Assembly (NCBI GenBank): GCA_035712145.1 | Contig: DASTBI010000247.1 | Span: forward strand, 1 to 58,903 | Direction of reading: 5' to 3' | DNA from: Candidatus Eisenbacteria bacterium | Lineage (GTDB): Bacteria > Eisenbacteria > RBG-16-71-46 | DNA length: 58,903 nt | In this document: positions 31,794 to 40,827 of the stretch, piece by piece | Layout of the letters: every line of letters begins with the position of its first letter | Position numbering within the stretch: the stretch's first letter is position 1 | The notes under the pieces: model-generated | Database searches by the model: none | Told to the model about the DNA's origin: nothing | Seen by the model: the letters and a program-made list of their open reading frames with translations, nothing else | Program-made: the position numbers and the translations under genes

Positions 31794-33521
31794 TCAGGGG
31801 CGTCGGGCGGCAGAAATTGCCTCGGCCAGGACATCGAGCCCGCGCTCGATCTCGCCCCCGAGGTTCAGTCGCAACACGCGCCGGCCGTGGCGCGCGAGCA
31901 CCTGGTAATCGCCTAGGCCCTGAGCCCACAGCAAGGTATGGAACCCGTACGGCTCTCCCGGGATCTCCAGATCCCCTTCCTCGGCGACGAGCTGTAGGAA
32001 GATGCCGCGGTTTCCGCCGCCTTTGTGGAGTTGTCCGGTGGAGTGCAGATACCGAGGCCCGAACCCGAGCGTGGTGGCCAGCCCGGTGTGCAGACGAACC
32101 AGCTCCCGGAGGCGCGCGAGCCGTTCGAGGCGCTCAGGAGTGGAGTGGAAGTAAGCGAGGATCGCATAGTAGTCGCCTGGCTCCCCGGCGCCGGTCAACG
32201 CCGCGGGCCACGAGCCCGGATCGGCCGGATCCGAAAGCCGAGTGCGCAGTGACCGGGCCAGGTCGTCGGGCGCCGCGACCGTGAGTCCGCCCGCCGCGGC
32301 AACCGATTCGACCACCGGCAGCGCGCCCTCGCGGGCGAAGTCGTCGAGCACCGACCGGGTCGCCTGCTTGGCTTCCGCAACGTTGGGCTCGTCGAAGGGA
32401 TCGATCCCGAGCACGGCGCCGGCCACCGCCGTCGCCTTCTCCCAGCGCATGAACTCCGCGCCGAGCTCGACGGCGTCGTGCCGCGACCACGAGATGATCG
32501 GATGACCGGCCTGCTGAAGCGCCGCGAGACGTCGCGTCACGTCAGGCGTGGGTGCCGAGGTGATGACGACGAACACGCGATCCTCGCCGTACGCCTCGGG
32601 CGGGGCCAGCGCCTCGTCGACCACCGGCACCAGCCCCAAGCCCTGCTTGCCGGTGCTTTCCGCCAGGAGCTGCTCGATCCAGGATCCCAGCGCCTCGAAA
32701 GGATGGCCCAGGACCAGCGTCACCTTGTCGCGTCCCATGAGCGCGAGCTCGCCGAGCGTTGCGCCCAGTCGAAGGGCGCCGTTCTGCTCGGCGCCGACGG
32801 GCGCGCCGCTCTCGCGAGACTCGGCCAGCGCCGAGTCCAGCAAGGCGTCGAGATCCGCCCCGATCAAGGCCGCGGGCACGAGCCCGAAGGAGGACAGCGC
32901 GGAATAGCGACCGCCGATGTCGGGCGGATTCAGGAACACGCGCCGGTAGACACGCTCGCGCGCGAGACGCTCGAGCGGAGTGCCGGCATCGGTGATGGCG
33001 ACGAACGAGCGTCCGGCGCTCGCGCCGCGCGCTTTCTGGACCCACGAGAAGGCGACCCGCTCGAAGCAGCTCACCTCGACCGTGGCGCCGGACTTGGACG
33101 ACACCAGGAAGAGCGTGGTCGACGGAGCGCCGCGCGCGAGGACCTCCCGCACGGCGGCGGGCGACGTGCTGTCCAGCACCTCGAGGTCGAGGAAACCCGG
33201 CGCCACGCCGAGCGCGCGCCGGAGCACCTCGGGGGCGAGGCTCGAACCGCCCATGCCGAGCAGGACCACGCGCTCGAATCCCTCCGAGCGCACATCGGCC
33301 GCGAAGTCCCGGAAGGCGCCGGTCTGCGCCCGCATCGTCGCCGGGACGCCCAGCCAGCCGAGGCGGTTCCGGGCGATCTTCCGATGCTCGGGATCGTCGC
33401 TCCACAGGCTCTCGTCCCGACGCTCGAGACGAGCGGCGAAGCCTTCCGCGTCGAGCCGGGCGAGCCTCACTCGCACCGCGCGCTCCTGGTCTGGAGGCAG
33501 CGTCAGCTCGACGCGGCTCAC
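31794..33521 (-). CDS. pgi: Glucose-6-phosphate isomerase
   Basis: It interconverts glucose 6-phosphate and fructose 6-phosphate. The protein has 575 residues and two SIS domains. Motifs are LLGMGGSSLAPEVL (about 89-102), VSSKSGATVE (phosphate loop, about 139-148), and the second SIS domain with WSRHDAVELGAEFMRWE. The sequence type matches the isomerase half of fused Tal-Pgi enzymes more than classical E. coli Pgi. The start codon is GTG and overlaps the tal stop in GTGA, so the two should be made in equal amounts. It closes the pentose phosphate cycle by returning fructose 6-phosphate to glucose 6-phosphate for zwf. Confidence 0.93.
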   Translation of the reverse strand: MSRVELTLPPDQERAVRVRLARLDAEGFAARLERRDESLWSDDPEHRKIARNRLGWLGVPATMRAQTGAFRDFAADVRSEGFERVVLLGMGGSSLAPEVLRRALGVAPGFLDLEVLDSTSPAAVREVLARGAPSTTLFLVSSKSGATVEVSCFERVAFSWVQKARGASAGRSFVAITDAGTPLERLARERVYRRVFLNPPDIGGRYSALSSFGLVPAALIGADLDALLDSALAESRESGAPVGAEQNGALRLGATLGELALMGRDKVTLVLGHPFEALGSWIEQLLAESTGKQGLGLVPVVDEALAPPEAYGEDRVFVVITSAPTPDVTRRLAALQQAGHPIISWSRHDAVELGAEFMRWEKATAVAGAVLGIDPFDEPNVAEAKQATRSVLDDFAREGALPVVESVAAAGGLTVAAPDDLARSLRTRLSDPADPGSWPAALTGAGEPGDYYAILAYFHSTPERLERLARLRELVRLHTGLATTLGFGPRYLHSTGQLHKGGGNRGIFLQLVAEEGDLEIPGEPYGFHTLLWAQGLGDYQVLARHGRRVLRLNLGGEIERGLDVLAEAISAARRP

Positions 33522-34648
33522 GTCACGAGTTCCCGCCGTTTGCTCTCCAGGGATTCGATCAGCGAATCGAAGGACTTCGAGAACGAGGCCACGCCTTCCG
33601 GCTCGAGCTGAGCGATCAGCGCTTCGAGCGGGATGCCGAGCTGCGGCAGACGGCTGAAGACCGCCTCGGCTTCATCGAGATCGCGGCTCAGCCGCTCTTC
33701 CACCACGCCGTGGTCGTTGAACGCGGCCAGCGTCTGCGGCGGCATGGTGTTGACGGTGTCGCGGCCGATCAGCTCTTCGACGTAGATCACGTCCCGGTAC
33801 GCCGGATTCTTGGTGCTGGTCGATGCCCATAGCGGGCGCTGAGGATGGGCGCCGCGCTCCGCGAGCGCCTGGAACCGTGGCGAGCGGAGGGTCTGGAGGA
33901 AGCGGGCGTAGGCGAGGCGGGCGTTGGCCACCGCCGCCTTCCCCTTCAGTGACAGCAGCTCGTCCTTCTCCGGTCCGTCGGGGCGCGCCGCGACGGATTC
34001 GTCGATCGCGTGATCCACCTTGGTGTCCACGCGGGAAACGAAGAACGACGCCACCGAGCGCATCGCTTCCAGCGAAGCGCCGCGAGCCGCCAGAGCCTCG
34101 AGCCCCGAGAGCCAGGCTTCCATCACCTGCTGGTAGCGGGCCAGCGAGAAGATCAGCGTCACGTTGATGCAGATGCCTTCGCCGATCAGGGTGGCGATCG
34201 CGGGCAGGCCTTCGAGCGTGGCGGGGACCTTGACCATCACGTTGTCCCGCGACACGTTGTGGTGCAGCCGGCGCGCCTCGTCGATCGTGCCCGGCGTGTC
34301 GTGGGCGAGATGCGGATTGACCTCGATGCTCACCCGGCCGTCACGTCCGCCGGTGCGCTCCCAGACCGGCCGCAGACGGTCGCATGCGTCCTGGATGTCC
34401 TCGATGGCCAGGCTCTCGAACAAGGCCACGCCTTCCAGCCCGCGCCCTGCGCCGGCCTGGATCGCATGGTCGTAATCCTGGCTCTGGGCGATCGAGATCT
34501 GGAAGATGGTCGGATTCGATGTCACGCCCACCACACCTTGTCGAACCAGCTGGTCGAACTCTCCCGAGCGCAGCTGGCCGCGGCGGATGTAGTCGAGCCA
34601 TACGCTCTGGCCCAGATCGAGCAGCTGCTCGGCTCGCGTCTTCTTCAT
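33518..34648 (-). CDS. tal: Transaldolase
   Basis: It transfers a dihydroxyacetone unit between sugar phosphates in the non-oxidative pentose phosphate pathway. The 376-residue TIM-barrel protein is the long TalB-like/Tal-Pgi class. Marks are GVTSNPTIFQ at about 41-50, SIEVNPHLAHDT and the Schiff-base Lys140 in NVMVKVPAT. GGAGG four to five nt before the ATG at 34648 fixes the start. The frame is open upstream but enters the VOC gene. It lies two bases after the VOC gene and overlaps pgi. Confidence 0.95.
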   Translation of the reverse strand: MKKTRAEQLLDLGQSVWLDYIRRGQLRSGEFDQLVRQGVVGVTSNPTIFQISIAQSQDYDHAIQAGAGRGLEGVALFESLAIEDIQDACDRLRPVWERTGGRDGRVSIEVNPHLAHDTPGTIDEARRLHHNVSRDNVMVKVPATLEGLPAIATLIGEGICINVTLIFSLARYQQVMEAWLSGLEALAARGASLEAMRSVASFFVSRVDTKVDHAIDESVAARPDGPEKDELLSLKGKAAVANARLAYARFLQTLRSPRFQALAERGAHPQRPLWASTSTKNPAYRDVIYVEELIGRDTVNTMPPQTLAAFNDHGVVEERLSRDLDEAEAVFSRLPQLGIPLEALIAQLEPEGVASFSKSFDSLIESLESKRRELVT

Positions 34649-34650
34649 CG

Positions 34651-35244
34651 TCACCTCCCGGTGCGCATTCTGCCGGCCACGATCTTCTGCGCCAGCATGA
34701 TGGTTCGGCCTTCGGGGTCGCGAAGGATCGCCACGCGATGGTTCCAGGGCATGTCCATGGGGGGCTGTTGAAACGTCACGCCGCGCGCGACCAGATCTCG
34801 GTGCGCGCGATCCACGTCGTCCACCTCGAGGTAGATGGCCGGCTCGCGAGGCGGCCGCCACTGCTCGGGAGGACCCGGCGCCGGGGGCATGAAGCCCAGG
34901 CTCGACGAGGCGCCGGTGCGGACAGAGAGGTACTGGTCCTTGGCGTCGAATTCGAAGTCGTGAAAGCCGAGCAGCTCGGTGTAGAACCGCTTCACGTCTT
35001 CCATCGAGTGCGAGGTGTAGTCCATGTGCTGGTTGAGGAAGCCGATGGCGCTGGAGCTCTGGCCGTGGCGTGCTCTGGACACGGAGACCGGTCGGCGAGC
35101 CGGGGTCGCGGTCCGCTTCGGGCCCGAGCCTGCCTTCGATCGCGTGCTCTTCGGGCGCGCGAGCTTCGATCGCCGGGCTCGGGCCGAGGGCTGCCGGCGC
35201 GTCCTTGGCTTGGTGCCAGCGGCCTTTTTCGCGCGTCTCGCCAT
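34651..35244 (-). CDS. VOC-family protein with a highly basic histone-like N-terminal tail
   Basis: A 197-residue protein in two parts. Residues 1-62 are almost all Arg, Lys, Ala, Ser, Pro and Thr (MARRAKKAAGTKPRTRRQPS and similar), like H1-type histone tails. Residues about 70-190 form a VOC domain (HMDYTSHSMEDVKRFYTELLG, AIYLEVDDVDRAHRDLVARG, ILRDPEGRTIMLAQ). The tail could bind DNA, RNA or polyphosphate, or could be a wrongly chosen start: an inner ATG before DYTSHSM (about residue 74) would remove it. The tail is in frame with normal codon use. AGGGACC lies before the ATG. It is first in a VOC-tal-pgi operon, two bases before tal. Confidence 0.82.
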   Translation of the reverse strand: MARRAKKAAGTKPRTRRQPSARARRSKLARPKSTRSKAGSGPKRTATPARRPVSVSRARHGQSSSAIGFLNQHMDYTSHSMEDVKRFYTELLGFHDFEFDAKDQYLSVRTGASSSLGFMPPAPGPPEQWRPPREPAIYLEVDDVDRAHRDLVARGVTFQQPPMDMPWNHRVAILRDPEGRTIMLAQKIVAGRMRTGR

Positions 35245-35322
35245 GGTCCCTCCGTTGGATGGCGTCGATCCGCTACCAAAGATGCGCCGCTCCGGCCAGC
35301 GGTTGCAAGTGTCGCGTCACGC

Positions 35323-35352
35323 TTGCCCGCGCGACTCTCGGCCGCCTACAAT
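35323..35352 (+). promoter_or_regulatory. Sigma70-like promoter of pckG
   Basis: TTGCCC at 35323-35328, an 18-nt spacer, then TACAAT at 35347-35352, a five-of-six match to the -10 consensus. The leader would be about 68 nt and contains a small hairpin AGGGCC-TCT-GGCCCT at 35375-35389. Confidence 0.55.
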
Positions 35353-35426
35353 CGCGCGCCTTTCGATGTCCCTGAGGGCCTCTGGCCCTGACCCCAGACG
35401 GCCGCACAGCACTGGAAAGCAGGCCC

Positions 35427-37235
35427 ATGACCAAGCACAAGACGCTCGAAGCCTGGGTGAACGAGACCGCCATGCTGTGCCAGCCCGACCGTGTCGTGTG
35501 GTGCGACGGCTCCGAGCGCGAGTACCAGAGCATGCTGAACCTGCTCGTCCATACCGGAACCGCGCAGTGGCTGGATCCGACCCGGCGTCCCAACAGCATC
35601 CTGGTGCGTTCCGATCCCGCCGACGTGGCGCGGGTCGAGGAATTCACCTTCATCTGCTCGAAGAGCCAGGACGACGCCGGTCCCACGAATCACTGGCGCG
35701 AGCCGTCCGAGATGAGGCGCACGCTCGCCCAGCTCTTCGAAGGGTCGATGAAGGGGCGCACGATGTACGTGATCCCCTACAGCATGGGCCCGATCGGCTC
35801 GCCGATCGCCAAGATCGGCGTCGAGATCAGCGATTCGCCTTACGTCGTGGCGAGCATGCACGTGATGGCGCGGGTGGGCGCCCGCGTGCTCGAATCGCTC
35901 GGCGGCGACGGCGAGTTCGTCCGCGGTCTCCACTCGCTCGGGGTCCCGCTCGACGACAAATCGCCCGACGCGCCCTGGCCCTGCAACGCCGAGAACAAGT
36001 ACATCTGCCACTTTCCGGAGGAGCGGGAGATCTGGTCGTATGGCTCGGGCTATGGCGGCAACGCGCTGCTCGGCAAGAAGTGCCACGCGCTGCGCATCGC
36101 CTCGGTTCAGGCCCGGGACGAAGGCTGGCTTGCCGAGCACATGCTGATCCTCGGCCTGACCGATCCGGAGGGCGAAAAGATCTACGTGGCCGCCGCGTTC
36201 CCCTCCGCGTGCGGCAAGACCAACCTCGCGATGATGACGCCCACGCTTCCCGGCTGGAAGGTGGAGACGGTGGGCGACGACATCGCCTGGATGAAGTTCG
36301 GGACGGATGGGCGCCTCCACGCCATCAACCCCGAGGCCGGCTTCTTCGGCGTTGCTCCCGGCACCAGCCGCAAGACGAATCCGAACGCGCTGGCCACCGC
36401 CTCGTCCAACGCGGTCTTCACCAACTGCGCGATCACGCCGGACGGGGACGTGTGGTGGGATGAGATGAGCGACGAGGTTCCGGTCGAGGTGACCGACTGG
36501 CTGCGGAGGCGCTGGACCCCTTCCGACCGGCGGAAGTCGGCGCACCCCAACGCGCGCTTCACGGTCCCCGCGCGCCAGTGCCCGGTGATCTCACCGGAGT
36601 GGGAGAATCCGGCCGGAGTGCCGATCGCGGCGATCTTGTTCGGAGGGCGGCGAGGCAGCGTGATCCCGTTGGTCAACGAGTCGCGCAATTGGCAGCACGG
36701 CGTCTTCCTCGGCTCGATCATGGGGAGCGAGACCACGGCGGCGGCGGCGGGCGCCGTGGGCACGCTGCGGTTCGATCCCTTCGCCATGCTGCCGTTCTGT
36801 GGCTACCACATGGGCGACTACTTCGAGCACTGGCTCACGGTCGGTGAGCAGGCCGATGCCGAGAAGCTGCCTCGCATCTTCTACGTCAATTGGTTCCGGA
36901 AGGGCGGTGACGGGAAATTCCTGTGGCCGGGTTACGGCGACAACTGCCGCGTGCTCAAGTGGGTGTTCGAGCGCGTGACTGCGGACGCCAAGGCGGTGGA
37001 GACGCCGATCGGCAACCTGCCGGCGCCGGGCTCGCTCGATATCTTTGGGCTCGGCATCGGCGAGCGCGAGGTCGCCGAGCTGCTCCGGGTCGACGTGGAC
37101 GGCTGGCTCGGCGACATCCCGCAGATCAAGAATCACTACGAGCGTTTCGGCTCGAAGCTCCCGAAACAGCTGCACGGCGAGCTGGAGACGCTCGAGCGCC
37201 GGCTTCAGACCGCGGCGGTTGCGACCGGACGTTAG
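35427..37235 (+). CDS. pckG: Phosphoenolpyruvate carboxykinase (GTP)
   Basis: It makes phosphoenolpyruvate from oxaloacetate using GTP, the first committed gluconeogenic step. The protein has 602 residues, as usual for the GTP class; the ATP class is about 530 residues and unlike it. Marks are the Mn and oxaloacetate region ([16 protein letters not shown]), the P-loop [13 protein letters not shown] at about 260-272, the [16 protein letters not shown] metal region, [14 protein letters not shown] and ILFGGRR near the guanine pocket. GGAAAG precedes the ATG and a good promoter lies upstream. The PAP2 gene follows after four bases. It may also run toward oxaloacetate. Confidence 0.97.
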   Translation: MTKHKTLEAWVNETAMLCQPDRVVWCDGSEREYQSMLNLLVHTGTAQWLDPTRRPNSILVRSDPADVARVEEFTFICSKSQDDAGPTNHWREPSEMRRTLAQLFEGSMKGRTMYVIPYSMGPIGSPIAKIGVEISDSPYVVASMHVMARVGARVLESLGGDGEFVRGLHSLGVPLDDKSPDAPWPCNAENKYICHFPEEREIWSYGSGYGGNALLGKKCHALRIASVQARDEGWLAEHMLILGLTDPEGEKIYVAAAFPSACGKTNLAMMTPTLPGWKVETVGDDIAWMKFGTDGRLHAINPEAGFFGVAPGTSRKTNPNALATASSNAVFTNCAITPDGDVWWDEMSDEVPVEVTDWLRRRWTPSDRRKSAHPNARFTVPARQCPVISPEWENPAGVPIAAILFGGRRGSVIPLVNESRNWQHGVFLGSIMGSETTAAAAGAVGTLRFDPFAMLPFCGYHMGDYFEHWLTVGEQADAEKLPRIFYVNWFRKGGDGKFLWPGYGDNCRVLKWVFERVTADAKAVETPIGNLPAPGSLDIFGLGIGEREVAELLRVDVDGWLGDIPQIKNHYERFGSKLPKQLHGELETLERRLQTAAVATGR

Positions 37236-37239
37236 AGCC

Positions 37240-38121
37240 GTGAACCGGGTCTTTCGACTGGTCCTGGGCCTCGCGATCCTCGCGGCGGCGAGCGGGCCGG
37301 CTCTGGCCATGCCGCACGACGGTCTCTCGTGGGTCGATCCCGTCATTCTGGTCCAGGACGCGGTCCCCTACGACACGACGGTGACGGATACCGTGGCCGC
37401 ATCCGCGACGCCGGATCGCCACCGGTCGTTCAAGGACCTCAAACCCGCGAAGGACATGTGGCGTGGCGTGAAGGTGGCCGGCGGAGACGCCATGGCGGTG
37501 GTGACCGGACCCTTCCACATGGATGGATCGGACGCGATGTGGACTCTGGCCGCGCTTGGCGCCACGGGGATCGTGTACGCGTACGATCAGGAGATCCTCG
37601 ATGCCTTCCACCGAAACGATGACGCAGGCGCATACGACGCGTTGGTCGAGCCAGGTCACCATCTCGAGGAGCTCGGGTTGATCGGCACCACCGCGCCGTA
37701 CTGGGCGACGGGTCTGGCGATCGGTTATCTGATGCGGTGGGACACGGTGACCCAGGTGACGTCCGAGGTTCTCGAGTCCCACCTGATCACCGGGGTCTTG
37801 CGCCAGATCATCGAGCAATCCGTGGGGCGCACGCGCCCGACCGATGGGAAGGGGCCCTACAACTTCGAATTCAGGGAAGGCGACTCGTTCCCCTCTGGAC
37901 ACGCTTCGGTGGTGTTCGAAGTGGCGACCGTCGCCTCGTATCACACACGCTCGAACTGGCTGCGGGCTCTCTACTACTCGGTGGCGACCGCCGTCTCGTT
38001 GCAGCGGGTAGACTCGAACGAACACTGGCCTTCGGACATCATCGCCGGCGCCTGCATCGGGACGCTGGTCGCTCGCACCATCGTGCGCCGCCACGCCGCG
38101 GCTCGCGCGGCGGGAAGGTAG
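37240..38121 (+). CDS. Exported PAP2-family phosphatase-like protein
   Basis: A 293-residue protein with an N-terminal signal (VFRLVLGLAILAAASGPALA) and several moderately hydrophobic helices. It carries the acid phosphatase motifs of PAP2: C1 as EQSVGRTRP, C2 as SFPSGHAS and C3 as RVDSNEHWPSDIIAG. In C1 the usual lysine, six residues before RP, is Glu, which may weaken phosphate binding. The catalytic His residues of C2 and C3 are present. Members remove phosphate from lipids such as undecaprenyl pyrophosphate or phosphatidate on the outer face of the inner membrane. The GTG start lies four bases after the pckG stop. It ends six bases from the convergent treT. Confidence 0.85.
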   Translation: MNRVFRLVLGLAILAAASGPALAMPHDGLSWVDPVILVQDAVPYDTTVTDTVAASATPDRHRSFKDLKPAKDMWRGVKVAGGDAMAVVTGPFHMDGSDAMWTLAALGATGIVYAYDQEILDAFHRNDDAGAYDALVEPGHHLEELGLIGTTAPYWATGLAIGYLMRWDTVTQVTSEVLESHLITGVLRQIIEQSVGRTRPTDGKGPYNFEFREGDSFPSGHASVVFEVATVASYHTRSNWLRALYYSVATAVSLQRVDSNEHWPSDIIAGACIGTLVARTIVRRHAAARAAGR

Positions 38122-38127
38122 TCGCGG

Positions 38128-39354
38128 CTACAACAACCGCGCGAACAACGCCAGGTAGTCGCGCGCCTCGCGCGGGTGTAGGAAATTGTCCCGCACGTGC
38201 TCGCGCCCGGCGCTGCCCAGGCGCCGCCGCATCTCGGGTGACCTCAAGAGCCGCGTCATCTGATAGGCACAGCCTTCCACCGAGCGGGTGAGGAGCCCGG
38301 TGCGCTCGTGCACCACCTGCAGCGGGATTCCGCCGACGGCGCCGGCGACGACGCCGCGCCGCTTCCACAGCGCCTCGGACACGGTGAGCGCGAACCCCTC
38401 GCGCAGCGATTTCTGCACCACGACCGTGGAGCGACGCTGCAGAGCGTTGATCACGAGGTGGGCATCGGGCGGCAGCAGCAGCACCGAGACGTCGCGGCGC
38501 TTCTCCACCTTGGCGCGGACTTCGGCGAGGACCTCGGCGCCTTCGGGATCGTCGTCGGCGGTGCCGCCGGCCAGGACGAGGTGCGCATCCACCCGCTTGC
38601 GCGCGAGCAGGAACGCCTCCACGACGCCGATCGGATCCTTGATGCGATCGAACCGTGACACCTGGGTCACGAGCGGCTTGCGGGAGGGAAGATCGAACGG
38701 ATCGAGGAGCGCCTGGATCTCGTCAGGGTCGAGCTCGCGGTTCTTGTCGGAGAGCGGGTCGATCGAAGGCGGCGCCAGATAGGCGGGAACCGGAAGCGGC
38801 GGGACGAACGTGACGTGCGAGAACACGGCGGCGTCGTACGTGGAGACCCGCGGAGCGACGAAGTCCCACACCGCGGGATCGGCATTCGACAGATCGATGT
38901 GGCAGCGCCACACCCAGCGCTGGCCCGCCCGGCGGCGCAACTCGCACAGCGCGGCCGGCTGGGGATCGTGGATCATCACCAGGTCCCCATCCAGCGCCAG
39001 CTTTTCGGCGGCCCGGCGATTCACCTCGATGTAGTAGTCGTGGTCTTCGTTGTTGAGCGACGCCGGCCATCCGTGGAGCCCGTTGTGGATGGCCTTCGTG
39101 ATTCCATAGAAGCGGGAGTCGCCCGGCATCACTTCCCAGCTCGTGGGGATGTCCAGCTCGTTCATCAGCCGCACCAGCCGGTGCAGGATCTCGGCCACGC
39201 CGCCGCCGGTGGCCGTGGAGTTCACCATCACCACGCGGTGCCCGCGCAGCTTGCGCGCCAGAGCCTCGAGCACGCGAATGGGTCCGTCGCCCACGACGCT
39301 GCGGTAGCCCTCGATGAGCGAAGGGCCTTCCTGGCGGACCGCCACCAGCGTCAC
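38128..39354 (-). CDS. treT: Trehalose synthase TreT-type glycosyltransferase (GT4)
   Basis: A cytoplasmic GT4 enzyme of 408 residues. TreT makes trehalose in one reversible step from NDP-glucose and glucose. Marks are STATGGGVAEILHRLVRLMNEL at about 46-67 (quoted in part as TGGGVAEILHRL), KAIHNGLHGW, IHDPQPAAL, and the donor-site VVQKSLREGFALTVSEALW, characteristic of TreT (quoted as QKSLREGFALTVSEA). A related trehalose phosphorylase is the main alternative. The GTG at 39354 overlaps the stop of the DUF5752 gene in GTGA; the frame continues upstream inside that gene and is not coding. It is last in the minus-strand trehalose operon. Confidence 0.88.
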   Translation of the reverse strand: MTLVAVRQEGPSLIEGYRSVVGDGPIRVLEALARKLRGHRVVMVNSTATGGGVAEILHRLVRLMNELDIPTSWEVMPGDSRFYGITKAIHNGLHGWPASLNNEDHDYYIEVNRRAAEKLALDGDLVMIHDPQPAALCELRRRAGQRWVWRCHIDLSNADPAVWDFVAPRVSTYDAAVFSHVTFVPPLPVPAYLAPPSIDPLSDKNRELDPDEIQALLDPFDLPSRKPLVTQVSRFDRIKDPIGVVEAFLLARKRVDAHLVLAGGTADDDPEGAEVLAEVRAKVEKRRDVSVLLLPPDAHLVINALQRRSTVVVQKSLREGFALTVSEALWKRRGVVAGAVGGIPLQVVHERTGLLTRSVEGCAYQMTRLLRSPEMRRRLGSAGREHVRDNFLHPREARDYLALFARLL

Positions 39355-40106
39355 GCCGGCGGATCCGTCTTCGTGATGCGGCGCACCAGGCGCGCGACCG
39401 TGGCGCGCCCGGCCTCGCGGCGCGTGTCCTCGGGCGCCGTGGCGGCCTCGCTGACGCGTCGTCCGATGCGGCTGCGGCGCCAGCGCTGCAACAGGCGGCG
39501 CCGCATGACTTCGATCGGCCGGCCGGAGTTGGCGCCTTCGCGGAGCCAGTCGGCCATCTGCGTCTCGTCGCGCGCCACCAGCCACTGGTCGATCGACACG
39601 CCATCCGGAAACCACGGCTGCTCGACCAGGTGGTAGAACCACACGCTGGCGTCGGCGGCCACGAGCGCGTGCACCAACTCGCGAGCAGTGGCCGCGAACA
39701 CGCCGGTCGACAGCGGCACCGATTCGGCCAGCAGGAACACGAACTCGCTCTCGGACTGGATCGCGTGGCTCAAGCGTCCGGACTCCGGCATTCGGTTCAA
39801 TACTTCGACCAGCGCCGCCCGAAGGACCTCCGGCGATTCCGCGCGATTCTGCACCGCGAACGAGATGCGCTCGGCGGTCTCCCGGTCCTGGAGCACACCG
39901 TTCACCCAGGCGCTGAAATCGTCATGGGCCGGCTCTTCGCTGGCCGGATGGCGGAGCTGATGATGCCGCGCGTGGAAGAACAGGGAGCGCTCAGGCGCCT
40001 CCTGGATGCCGGTCCGCAGCTGGTCGAGGTTGCACGCGCGCACCCCCGTGGGACGCACGAGGTGGACGACCGAGCGCAGCTCGTAGCCGGGTGAGGAAGG
40101 CGTCAT
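39351..40106 (-). CDS. DUF5752-family protein
   Basis: A 251-residue protein without signal or membrane segment. The N-terminal half (LRSVVHLVRPTGVRACNLDQLRTGIQEAPERSLFFHARHH, quoted in part as SLFFHARHHQLRHP) matches the DUF5752 pattern, with HDDFSAWV after it. A middle part DGVSIDQWLVARDETQMADWLREG is followed by a very basic tail (RRRLLQRWRRSR). I know of no function; genes of this family are often near trehalose or glycosyltransferase genes. It overlaps the channel gene upstream (ATGA) and treT downstream (GTGA), so it is tied to trehalose synthesis by context. A regulatory or chaperone role for TreT is speculation. Confidence 0.85.
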   Translation of the reverse strand: MTPSSPGYELRSVVHLVRPTGVRACNLDQLRTGIQEAPERSLFFHARHHQLRHPASEEPAHDDFSAWVNGVLQDRETAERISFAVQNRAESPEVLRAALVEVLNRMPESGRLSHAIQSESEFVFLLAESVPLSTGVFAATARELVHALVAADASVWFYHLVEQPWFPDGVSIDQWLVARDETQMADWLREGANSGRPIEVMRRRLLQRWRRSRIGRRVSEAATAPEDTRREAGRATVARLVRRITKTDPPA

Positions 40107-40801
40107 GCGGGGCGTTGCGGGCCCTGCTCTTCCATCGAGCGCAGGTATTCGATCACGAAGTCGCGTGCCAGGTCGCGGCAGCCGAGTCCGAACGCCAGGC
40201 CGAGCGCCAGGCCGACCGAGGCCAGCGCGATCAGACCGATCGCCATGATGAACTGCGCGGCGAGCCCGAGCTGCTCCAGCGCGACCAGCACCGCGAAGCC
40301 GGTGAGCACCACGGTCACCGCCTGTCCGCGCAGCCGTCCGCCGCGCAGGCCCGCGGTGTCGAAGAAGCGGCGGGTGAGCGCGCCCAGCAGCACGGCCACG
40401 AGCACGCCGATGGCGAGCAGGAAACCCGCGGCCACGATGCGCGGCAGCACCTCGCCGAGGCGAACCGTCACGGCCTCGGCCAGACGAAGGCCCATGGTGT
40501 CGAGCGCCAGGATCAGCGCCACCGCGATCAGCACCCAATAGATCGCCCATGCGGCGAGCGCCGCCGGTTCCTGCCCCCGCGTTCCGCCGCCGGCGAGTCC
40601 GCGCACGCCTTCGTTGAAGCGCAACGCCCTCAGCAGCAGGCGAACCAGGGTCGCGACGATCGCGGCCACCATCCAGCCCACCAGGCCGACCAGCACGGCG
40701 AGCAGGAAGGTGAGGATTCCTTCGGTCGCTCCGCTGAACATCGCGTCGAGGCGGAGCATGAGATCGTCCCACGCCCGCGACGCCAGGATGATCATCACCA
40801 T
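40103..40801 (-). CDS. Mechanosensitive ion channel-like membrane protein (conserved TM-helix type)
   Basis: A 232-residue inner-membrane protein with about five hydrophobic segments (ILTFLLAVLVGLVGWMVAAIVATLV, WAIYWVLIAVALILAL, IVAAGFLLAIGVLVAVLLGAL, AVTVVLTGFAVLVALEQLG, FIMAIGLIALASVGLALGLAFGLG). The last segment with glycines and alanines at regular spacing (SVGLALGLAFGLGCRDLARDFV) resembles the pore helix of MscS-type channels and of the conserved TM-helix repeat family. The C-terminal beta domain of MscS is missing, so it may be a minimal or accessory channel. GGAGG six nt upstream of ATG 40801 fixes the start. It sits between otsA and DUF5752-treT, which suggests release or sensing during osmotic shock. 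Confidence 0.8.
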   Translation of the reverse strand: MVMIILASRAWDDLMLRLDAMFSGATEGILTFLLAVLVGLVGWMVAAIVATLVRLLLRALRFNEGVRGLAGGGTRGQEPAALAAWAIYWVLIAVALILALDTMGLRLAEAVTVRLGEVLPRIVAAGFLLAIGVLVAVLLGALTRRFFDTAGLRGGRLRGQAVTVVLTGFAVLVALEQLGLAAQFIMAIGLIALASVGLALGLAFGLGCRDLARDFVIEYLRSMEEQGPQRPA

Positions 40802-40827
40802 CTCGTCACCTCCCGTTGGCGGCCATT

